NCBI GenBank assembly: GCA_017559885.1
Contig: JAFYQN010000113.1
Location: 1-5,034, forward strand
DNA: 5,034 bases
Reading direction: 5' to 3'
From: Clostridia bacterium
GTDB taxonomy: Bacteria; Bacillota; Clostridia; Oscillospirales; Acutalibacteraceae
Part shown: positions 1-5,034 of the stretch, piece after piece
Position numbering within the stretch: position 1 is the stretch's first letter
Layout of the letters: every line of letters starts with the position of its first letter
Position numbers and translations under genes: made by a program
Notes under the pieces: generated by a model
What the model saw: only the letters and a program-made list of their open reading frames with translations
What the model was told of the DNA's origin: nothing
Databases searched by the model: none

Positions 1-316
1 AAACACGGTTGCCACGCTCGGTTTTAAGCGGAACGCCCATACTTTCAAAATAGGTCATAGTATCAGCCGACGTAAAATTATTAAAAGCCGAATACAAAAA
101 CTTTCCGTTTTTGGGTGTATTGGCAATAAGGGTATTAACGTCACAGTTATTTGTAACGTTGCATCTGCCCTTGCCAGTTATCATCACTTTACGAGCAGGT
201 CGGGAATTTTTTTCAACAATGGTTATGCTGTACGACTCGTCTTTAAGACAAAATGCCGCGCTTGACGCCGCCATAAGACCTGCCGCGCCACCGCCAATAA
301 TAACTATATTTTTCAT
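1..316 (-). CDS. BaiN/HI0933-family NAD(P)/FAD-dependent flavoprotein, N-terminal part (runs off left edge)
   Basis: Reading leftward from the ATG at 316 gives 105 codons with no stop before the window edge, so only about the first quarter of a protein of roughly 400 residues is present. The N-terminus is a Rossmann dinucleotide-binding fold: a hydrophobic strand, then GGGAAG at residues 8-13, and an acidic residue (E35, in IVEK) at the end of the second strand that would hold the FAD ribose. The segment ARKVMITGKGRCNVTN (residues 41-56) is the hallmark of the HI0933/YhiN/BaiN flavoproteins, and TERGNRVF at the edge is also typical. Known members are flavoproteins; some clostridial ones act on bile-acid intermediates, but most have no settled substrate, so no specific reaction is claimed. 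The start is supported by AGGTGA at 326-321, four bases upstream. The gene follows a terminator and probably has its own promoter. Family assignment is confident; function is not. Confidence 0.9.
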   Translation of the reverse strand, partial: MKNIVIIGGGAAGLMAASSAAFCLKDESYSITIVEKNSRPARKVMITGKGRCNVTNNCDVNTLIANTPKNGKFLYSAFNNFTSADTMTYFESMGVPLKTERGNRV

Positions 317-320
317 TCCC

Positions 321-326
321 TCACCT
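321..326 (-). promoter_or_regulatory. Ribosome binding site of the flavoprotein gene
   Basis: AGGTGA on the minus strand, followed by GGGA and then ATG. This near-consensus Shine-Dalgarno sequence supports the ATG at 316 as the start. Confidence 0.75.
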
Positions 327-345
327 ACTTTTACAATAATATATT

Positions 346-374
346 ATTTTACACTATTTTTTTTAAAAAGTAAA
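346..374 (-). promoter_or_regulatory. Candidate sigma-A-type promoter for the flavoprotein gene
   Basis: On the minus strand TTTACT (374-369, 4 of 6 matches to TTGACA) is separated by exactly 17 nt from TAAAAT (351-346, 5 of 6 matches to TATAAT). Transcription would start near 340, leaving a leader of about 25 nt with the ribosome binding site inside it. The site sits just past the terminator of the upstream operon, where a new promoter is expected. The region is very AT-rich, so chance matches are likely and the call is tentative. Confidence 0.4.
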
Positions 375-378
375 TGAA

Positions 379-410
379 AAGACACAAGAATTTTTATTTT
401 CTTGTGTCTT
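379..410 (-). terminator. Rho-independent terminator ending the minus-strand operon
   Basis: A perfect 12-bp inverted repeat (AAGACACAAGAA at 379-390, TTCTTGTGTCTT at 399-410) closes an 8-nt loop. On the minus strand the stem is followed by a T-rich stretch (TTCATTTACTTTTT). It begins 4 nt after the stop codon of the 415-942 membrane-protein gene. The stem has only four G/C pairs, so it is not very stable, but its position and perfect pairing make it a convincing intrinsic terminator. Confidence 0.8.
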
Positions 411-414
411 GAAT

Positions 415-942
415 TTATTTTATTATCTTTTTTATCTTATCGTGAAGTTTAAGCATATAGTAAGATGCCATACGCGATATACCAATATCATAAATCACAA
501 ATACAACGTTACAAAGCGCTAAAAATGCCAACAACCCATATTTACCAAAGTTACCAAAACTTTCAAACGGTTGGTCAAAAACAACTGTATAGATATAATA
601 AAAAGATATTATTGCCACGTTAAAACTTAAAAGTTTAAGCGGCCACTCGATTACTTGTTTATTTATGCGCTCTATCAACGCTTTAAGAATTGGATAATAC
701 CCCAAAATCATAATATACAGTGTTGCCGCCTCAATTTCACCTGCAAAGGCGACAATAACTGCGCTTGTAATATACGTACCAACACTCCATATTACACCGC
801 ACTCAATAAGCGGCACCATCATAAAAAGACCTGCAACCGCCGGTATGGCATAGGTAAGATACGGAAAATAACTACCAAGCATTACCACAACCGAAAGCGC
901 CGCTATAAGCGCGCAAAGGGTAATTTTTTTAGTGTTTTTCAT
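415..942 (-). CDS. Six-helix integral membrane protein resembling an ECF-transporter S component
   Basis: This 175-residue protein is almost entirely hydrophobic. Likely membrane segments fall at about residues 7-28, 32-52, 54-70, 72-90, 103-122 and 135-156. A short lysine-rich N-terminus (MKNTKK) precedes the first helix, and a basic C-terminal tail (HDKIKKIIK) should lie in the cytoplasm. The opening KKITLCALIAALSVVV, the size and six helices match the substrate-binding S components of ECF (energy-coupling factor) vitamin and metal transporters, which share EcfT/EcfA1/A2 modules encoded elsewhere. No EcfT or EcfA gene lies in the window and no substrate signature was recognised, so it could equally be an unrelated small membrane protein. 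The ATG lies 1 nt after the stop of the J-protein gene (TAATATG), with only a weak AGG about 11 nt upstream. Translation is therefore probably coupled to that gene. A terminator follows directly, making this the last gene of the operon. Confidence 0.75.
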   Translation of the reverse strand: MKNTKKITLCALIAALSVVVMLGSYFPYLTYAIPAVAGLFMMVPLIECGVIWSVGTYITSAVIVAFAGEIEAATLYIMILGYYPILKALIERINKQVIEWPLKLLSFNVAIISFYYIYTVVFDQPFESFGNFGKYGLLAFLALCNVVFVIYDIGISRMASYYMLKLHDKIKKIIK

Positions 943-943
943 A

Positions 944-1564
944 TTATCTGCAACCTATACACGAACAAAGATTACCGCCAAACATCTCGCAAAGGCAGTC
1001 GGCGCAAATAAGACCCTGACAAATATCGCACGCGTCACAGTCACTTGACGTACCGTAAGAACGATAGGGGTTATATTGAGCGCTTGTTTGTCTTTGGGCG
1101 TTGTTCATAGCGTTGCGGTATTCGGGATTTTGGGGATTCATACGCACAGCGGTTGCAAAACTGGTATATGCTTGATCAAACCAACCGCGACGGTAAAGCA
1201 CCGTTCCATTTAAAAAATACCACTCGGCATCACGATTTTGGGGTGGTACGCCGTCGAGCAGTTCTTGCGCTTGTTCGAGCCGACCCTGATTTATAAGCGA
1301 ACGAATTTCGGGAAATTTTGTATTGTTAGTACTATAATTGCTATATGTGTTATCCGACTTTTTCGAGTGACCGTGTTTTCTGGAATTCACAATTTCATCA
1401 TACGCGTCGTTGATTTCTTTCATCTTTTCGCTTGCCAAATCAGAAAGAGGATTATCGGCATAGTTGTCTGGATGATATTTGCGAGCCAAATTGCGATATG
1501 CGGTTTTAATTTCATCATCGGTAGCATTTTTAGAAACGCCCAACACCTCATAAGGATTTTTCAT
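944..1564 (-). CDS. Short J-domain (DnaJ-like) protein with TPR-like region and cysteine-rich C-terminal tail
   Basis: A 206-residue protein in three parts. Residues 1-63 form a J domain with PYEVLGV in helix I, the basic helix II ([12 protein letters not shown]) and the HPD motif at 31-33 needed to stimulate the Hsp70 (DnaK) ATPase, then [13 protein letters not shown] as helix III. A polar Ser/Asn/Tyr linker covers about 64-82. Residues 84-150 look like tetratricopeptide helices: W115, L118, G120, Y124, A132, F136, A139 and P144 fit the TPR pattern. The last 31 residues hold nine cysteines (176, 179, 182, 187, 190, 192, 200, 202, 205), suggesting metal binding or a disulfide or lipidated tail. 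It is not canonical DnaJ: there is no Gly/Phe region, no CxxCxGxG repeats and no substrate-binding C-terminal domain. It is best seen as a dedicated co-chaperone bringing DnaK to a particular client. The gene starts inside the 3' end of the DUF5685 gene with a strong AAAGGAG, and its stop is 1 nt from the next start. Confidence 0.9.
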   Translation of the reverse strand: MKNPYEVLGVSKNATDDEIKTAYRNLARKYHPDNYADNPLSDLASEKMKEINDAYDEIVNSRKHGHSKKSDNTYSNYSTNNTKFPEIRSLINQGRLEQAQELLDGVPPQNRDAEWYFLNGTVLYRRGWFDQAYTSFATAVRMNPQNPEYRNAMNNAQRQTSAQYNPYRSYGTSSDCDACDICQGLICADCLCEMFGGNLCSCIGCR

Positions 1565-2402
1565 TGTTTAACTCCTTTAAAAAAGTTTCTTCAAGCCCAA
1601 GATAAATTATGTTTCCAAGTATATGTTTATATCTTTTTATATCAAGCAATTCAAATGCCCTCGCCGCCTCGTTTACGCTAAAATAAAGTTGAGGGGTTAC
1701 GGTTATTTTTATATATTGATTTATATCGTCGCCGACCTTTGTTTTAAGAACGTTGTAATTGCCCTTTTTTATATCATCGGGCAGGTCAACTGCCGCGTCA
1801 AGCAGATAAATATATCTACCAAGACAATACCCAAGCCGAGCAAGCACCCTTTTTTGTGTGGGGTCATCACTGCAAAGAGAAAGTATTTGTTCCATAACCT
1901 TTGCTGTGGGGTCGGCCGCCTGATCAATAGACGTACAGTTGTTTTTTTCGAGCGTGTTTTGCGCCTTTATATATTCCAAAACGCAACTTTCGATATCGGG
2001 ATACTGTTTTGCCGCCTTTTTATGAGCGCGAGCAAAAATGGGTTTTAAAAACCAATAACCTATTTTTTTAAATCCACGTTCATCGGAAATGTTATCAAGT
2101 ATTTTGTAATATAACATAATCATAGCCGCGGCAGACGGCATATCAAGCGCGGTATCGTCTTTACAGTAGTTGCATTTTTTTATAGGATTAAAAGCGCAAC
2201 GACCTTGAACAAAACCGTCACAACCGTCGCGAAGCGACATATTAAGCATTGCTAAAAAAGTAAAGTCATAACTAAGTGTAAAGCGCGAAAGCACGCCGTA
2301 ACTTTTACCTAATTTTTTGCAAAGAGAACAGTAAACCGCCTTATAGGTTTCGTACTCTTTGATTTTAAGTTCGGGTTTGTGTGCCTTTACGTATCCAAAC
2401 AA
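1548..2402 (-). CDS. DUF5685-family protein (unknown function; six N-terminal cysteines, two DxxxD motifs)
   Basis: The 284-residue product matches the clostridial DUF5685 family: an MFGYV start, [20 protein letters not shown], a [15 protein letters not shown] helix, a Cys-rich loop, then a helical body. A GTG at 2411 would add three residues, but TTG at 2402 is preferred because it gives the family N-terminus and has GAGGTGA correctly spaced, whereas the GTG lies within that Shine-Dalgarno. Cysteines at 25, 28, 61, 69, 77 and 80 (two CxxC pairs) could bind zinc or an iron-sulfur cluster. The body carries D103-D107 (LDNISDE) and D202-D206 ([10 protein letters not shown]), two DxxxD motifs on predicted helices about 100 residues apart, as in squalene/phytoene synthase-type enzymes. 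That link is inference. No signal peptide or membrane segment is evident, so it is probably cytoplasmic. It is the first gene of a three-gene set with the J-protein and S-component-like protein, and lies 62 nt after uvrA. Confidence 0.85.
   Translation of the reverse strand: MFGYVKAHKPELKIKEYETYKAVYCSLCKKLGKSYGVLSRFTLSYDFTFLAMLNMSLRDGCDGFVQGRCAFNPIKKCNYCKDDTALDMPSAAAMIMLYYKILDNISDERGFKKIGYWFLKPIFARAHKKAAKQYPDIESCVLEYIKAQNTLEKNNCTSIDQAADPTAKVMEQILSLCSDDPTQKRVLARLGYCLGRYIYLLDAAVDLPDDIKKGNYNVLKTKVGDDINQYIKITVTPQLYFSVNEAARAFELLDIKRYKHILGNIIYLGLEETFLKELNNEKSL
1572..1578 (-). promoter_or_regulatory. Ribosome binding site of the J-protein gene, inside the DUF5685 gene
   Basis: AAAGGAG lies 7 nt before the ATG at 1564, within the coding sequence of the upstream gene whose TGA is at 1550-1548. 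The two reading frames overlap by 17 nt. This strong site fixes the J-protein start and allows it efficient initiation in addition to coupling. Confidence 0.85.
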
Positions 2403-2407
2403 CGCCT

Positions 2408-2414
2408 TCACCTC
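2408..2414 (-). promoter_or_regulatory. Ribosome binding site that decides the DUF5685 start (TTG rather than GTG)
   Basis: GAGGTGA on the minus strand lies 5 nt before TTG at 2402-2400. The competing GTG start (2411-2409) is part of this very motif and has only AAGCGAG immediately before it, with no spacer. The site therefore favours TTG. Confidence 0.65.
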
Positions 2415-2435
2415 GCTTAATATAATATGCTTTTG

Positions 2436-2464
2436 ACTATGATATTTGGTTAATAATGTGTAAA
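2436..2464 (-). promoter_or_regulatory. Weak candidate promoter for the DUF5685 operon
   Basis: In the 62-nt gap after uvrA, TTTACA (2464-2459, 5 of 6 to TTGACA) is spaced 17 nt from CATAGT (2441-2436, 4 of 6 to TATAAT). Other AT-rich hexamers nearby (TATTAT at 2427-2422) fit a -10 better but lie too close to the ribosome binding site and lack a well-spaced -35. No terminator hairpin follows uvrA, so read-through from uvrA is an equally good explanation for expression. Confidence 0.3.
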
Positions 2465-5034
2465 TTATTTATTTAAAATCTTTTTAAGAAACTGACCTGT
2501 GTAAGATTTTTCGCACTTGCAAACTTCTTCGGGCGTACCCTGCGCTACAATGGTACCGCCACCGTTGCCACCCTCGGGACCTAAATCTATAATGTGGTCG
2601 GCAACCTTTATAACGTCGAGATTATGCTCTATTACAAGCACGGTATTACCTGCCTCAACAAGACGTTCCAGCACCTCGATAAGTCGATGCACGTCGGCAG
2701 TATGAAGTCCTGTTGTGGGTTCGTCAAGAATATAAATAGTCTTGCCCGTGCTTTTTTTAGAAAGTTCGGTCGCAAGTTTAACTCGTTGCGCCTCGCCACC
2801 CGAAAGCGTTGTTGCGCTTTGACCTATCTTTATATAACCAAGACCTACGTCAAATAGTGTTTTAAGTTTGCGGTAAATACGAGGATGACTTTCAAAGAAA
2901 TACATACCCTCTTCTACCGTCATTTCAAGCACGTCGTAAATGCTCTTACCCTTATAATGCACGCTTAAGGTTTCTTTGTTATAGCGTGTACCGCCACAAA
3001 CCTCACAAGGTACGTAAATATCAGGTAAGAAATGCATTTCTATCTTTTTAATACCGTCGCCCCAACATGCTTCGCAACGACCACCTTTAACGTTAAAGGA
3101 AAATCTACCTGCGGTATATCCTCTTGCCTTGGCTTCTTTTGTGCTTGCGTATAGCTCGCGTATGTCGGTAAACACACCCGTATATGTGGCAGGATTGCTT
3201 CGCGGTGTGCGACCTATGGGTGACTGGTCAATATCTATAACCTTATCAAGAAATTCGACACCCTCAACCGATTTATGCTCTCCGGGTATGGTTTTTGCAT
3301 GATTAAGTTTGTTTGCCAATACTTTATAAATAATATCGTTTACAAGTGACGATTTACCGCTACCCGAAACGCCCGTTACACAAACGAATTCGCCCAAAGG
3401 TATTTTTACGTTTATGTTTTTAAGATTATTTTCAGCCGCGCCCTTTACCACAAGGCATTTTCCGTTACCTTTGCGGCGATTTTGCGGTACGGGAATTGAC
3501 TTTCTTCCCGAAAGATAATCGGCAGTAATGGAGTTATTGCAATCAAGTAGTTCTTGTGGTGTGCCGCTAAATACAAGTTCTCCGCCGTGGATGCCTGCGC
3601 CAGGACCAATATCAATTATATAATCCGCCTCACGCATTGTGTCCTCGTCGTGCTCAACCACTATAAGCGTATTACCGAGGTCGCGCAGATGTTTAAGCGT
3701 GCCAAGCAAACGCTCATTATCGCGTTGATGAAGGCCAATACTTGGTTCGTCAAGCACATATAACACACCCATAAGTGATGAACCAATTTGCGTAGCAAGG
3801 CGAATACGTTGACTCTCGCCACCTGAAAGCGTACCTGCAGAGCGAGAAAGAGAAAGATACTCAAGCCCAACGCTTGAAAGGAAGTTTAGTCGCTCTTTTA
3901 TCTCTTTTATAATCGGCTCGGCAATCATTTGGTGCATTGTATTAAATTTTAAACCACTAATAAAATCTAACGCTTCGCCGATAGACATATTGCTAAGTTC
4001 ATTTATATTTTTACCGCCGACAGTTACTGCCAAATACTCGGGTTTTAGTCGCGCGCCCTTACAATCGGGGCAAGCGCTTTCGTTCATATAGCTTTCATAT
4101 TCGGTTCTTGCGTAGTCACTTTTGGTGTTTTCGTAGCGACGTTGTAGGTTGTTGATAATGCCCTCAAACGGCGCATAATAGGTGCCGCTACCATATTCCG
4201 AGATGCGATGCAGTTCGAGTTTCTCATCCCCCGTACCGTAAAGTACGGCATTTTTTGCTTCGTTACTTAGGTCTTTCCAAGGAGTGTTTATATCGAATCC
4301 AAACTTACGGGCAAGACCGTCGTAATACATCATGGCAAGCGTACTGCCGTCGGGGTTAAAGTATGAATTTACACCCCAACCTACAACCTTTATACAACCA
4401 TCGGGTAAGGAAAGATTTTCATCGCTTATTACAAGGCGTGGGTCAATCTTCATAAACACGCCAATACCCGTACAGGTAGGACACGCGCCTATAGGATTGT
4501 TAAACGAAAACATTGTAGGGGTAAGTTCGGGTATGCTAATACCGTGCTCCTCACAAGCGTAGCTTTGTGAAAATTGTAGTTCTTCCCCACCAATAACGTC
4601 AACCGCAACCAAACCGCCCGAAAGTGACACAGCAGTTTCAATACTGTCGGCAAGGCGTGAGCGAATATCCGCCTTTATTACAAGGCGGTCAACCACAACC
4701 TCTATGGTGTGTTTTTTATTCTTTTCTAATTTAATTTCTTCTGATAGGTCGTAGATATTGCCATCTATTCGCACGCGAACGTAACCCGACTTGCGAACGC
4801 GGTCAAGTTCTTTTGTGTGCTCACCCTTGCGCGCTCTTACCAAAGGAGATAAAATTTGAATCTTGGTGCCTTCATCAAGCGCCATAACGGTATCTACAAT
4901 TTGGTCGGTTGTTTGTTGGCTGATTTCCTTACCGCAAACAGGACAGTGCGGAATACCCACACGCGCGTACAAAAGACGCAAATAGTCGTAAATTTCGGTA
5001 ACGGTACCAACGGTTGAACGAGGATTTTTAGAGG
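2465..5034 (-). CDS. uvrA: UvrABC excinuclease subunit A (UvrA), N-terminus cut by the window edge
   Basis: UvrA is the dimeric ATPase that scans DNA for damage and loads UvrB in nucleotide excision repair. The 855 visible residues enter in frame at the right edge with [20 protein letters not shown], a conserved UvrA segment. The missing part should be about 85-95 residues, including the first Walker A. In visible-fragment numbering, the first ATPase half has signature LSGGE (402-406), Walker B D428-E429 and switch H461. The second has Walker [10 protein letters not shown] (554-562), LSGGE (743-747), Walker B D770-E771 and H803. The C-terminal zinc module is intact (C653, C656, C676, C679; CX2C-X19-CX2C). 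The earlier module reads C160-X2-H163 ... C184-X2-C187, with His in place of the usual second Cys. A further CPDC pair is at 321-324. The interleaved ATPase halves, zinc modules and length exclude an ordinary ABC transporter. The gene ends at TAA 2467-2465 with no clear terminator. Its promoter is outside the window. Confidence 0.98.
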   Translation of the reverse strand, partial: SKNPRSTVGTVTEIYDYLRLLYARVGIPHCPVCGKEISQQTTDQIVDTVMALDEGTKIQILSPLVRARKGEHTKELDRVRKSGYVRVRIDGNIYDLSEEIKLEKNKKHTIEVVVDRLVIKADIRSRLADSIETAVSLSGGLVAVDVIGGEELQFSQSYACEEHGISIPELTPTMFSFNNPIGACPTCTGIGVFMKIDPRLVISDENLSLPDGCIKVVGWGVNSYFNPDGSTLAMMYYDGLARKFGFDINTPWKDLSNEAKNAVLYGTGDEKLELHRISEYGSGTYYAPFEGIINNLQRRYENTKSDYARTEYESYMNESACPDCKGARLKPEYLAVTVGGKNINELSNMSIGEALDFISGLKFNTMHQMIAEPIIKEIKERLNFLSSVGLEYLSLSRSAGTLSGGESQRIRLATQIGSSLMGVLYVLDEPSIGLHQRDNERLLGTLKHLRDLGNTLIVVEHDEDTMREADYIIDIGPGAGIHGGELVFSGTPQELLDCNNSITADYLSGRKSIPVPQNRRKGNGKCLVVKGAAENNLKNINVKIPLGEFVCVTGVSGSGKSSLVNDIIYKVLANKLNHAKTIPGEHKSVEGVEFLDKVIDIDQSPIGRTPRSNPATYTGVFTDIRELYASTKEAKARGYTAGRFSFNVKGGRCEACWGDGIKKIEMHFLPDIYVPCEVCGGTRYNKETLSVHYKGKSIYDVLEMTVEEGMYFFESHPRIYRKLKTLFDVGLGYIKIGQSATTLSGGEAQRVKLATELSKKSTGKTIYILDEPTTGLHTADVHRLIEVLERLVEAGNTVLVIEHNLDVIKVADHIIDLGPEGGNGGGTIVAQGTPEEVCKCEKSYTGQFLKKILNK

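Noticed and set aside
111..377. Plus-strand open frame with a hydrophobic product
   Set aside because: It lies antisense to the BaiN/HI0933 gene and runs through its promoter region and the edge of the terminator. Its product has no recognisable domain, while the minus strand reads a clear family.
944..1564. Canonical DnaJ co-chaperone
   Set aside because: Only the J domain is shared. The Gly/Phe region, four CxxCxGxG repeats and C-terminal domains are missing, and the length is about half that of DnaJ.
655..1681. Plus-strand open frames at 655-1011 and 1238-1681
   Set aside because: Both are antisense to the membrane-protein and J-protein genes. The predicted products are low-complexity or show no family features.
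1623..2048. Plus-strand open frame of 141 codons
   Set aside because: It is antisense to the DUF5685 gene, whose minus-strand reading is well supported by family motifs and a ribosome binding site.
2412..2470. Small AT-rich inverted repeats after uvrA (for example ATAAT/ATTAT) as a terminator
   Set aside because: The stems are about 5 A/T pairs with no following T-run, as expected by chance in such AT-rich sequence.
2517..4562. Several open frames inside uvrA (plus strand 2517-2705, 2594-2857, 3554-3763, 4332-4562; minus strand 3661-3870)
   Set aside because: All are out-of-frame or antisense to a fully intact and highly conserved UvrA reading frame.
4979..4981. TTG as the start codon of UvrA
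   Set aside because: The frame stays open to the window edge and the 17 upstream codons encode the conserved UvrA segment [17 protein letters not shown], so this TTG is an internal leucine codon and the gene is cut by the window.

Overview
The window reads as an ordinary chromosomal segment of a low-to-moderate-GC Clostridia-type Firmicute, possibly an uncultured gut lineage. The grounds are AT-rich non-coding gaps, strong AGGAG/AGGTGA ribosome binding sites, Clostridia-type J-domain and DUF5685 proteins, and UvrA sequence style. This placement is inferred from protein style and composition only. All five genes lie on the minus strand, and no mobile element, CRISPR array, tRNA or rRNA was seen.

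In transcription order (right to left): (1) uvrA, 2465-5034, the damage-recognition ATPase of nucleotide excision repair. It is cut at its N-terminus by the window edge and otherwise intact. (2) After 62 nt without a visible terminator comes a DUF5685-family protein, 1548-2402. It probably starts at a TTG that restores the family's MFGYV N-terminus, and it has six N-terminal cysteines and two DxxxD motifs. (3) A short J-domain protein with TPR-like helices and a nine-cysteine tail, 944-1564, overlaps the DUF5685 gene by 17 nt. (4) A six-helix membrane protein resembling ECF-transporter S components, 415-942, starts 1 nt after the J-protein stop. A hairpin at 379-410 ends the unit. (5) A separate transcription unit then begins, probably from a promoter around 346-374. 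It holds the first 105 codons of a BaiN/HI0933-family flavoprotein, 1-316, which runs off the left edge.

The least understood part is the tightly coupled trio DUF5685 / Cys-tailed J-protein / S-component-like membrane protein. Overlap, a 1-nt gap and a shared terminator point to co-expression and probably shared function. Two members are cysteine-rich, and the first has paired acidic motifs spaced like those of squalene/phytoene synthases. The trio's function is unknown; ideas about it are given as hypotheses. There is no gene-free stretch longer than about 100 nt.
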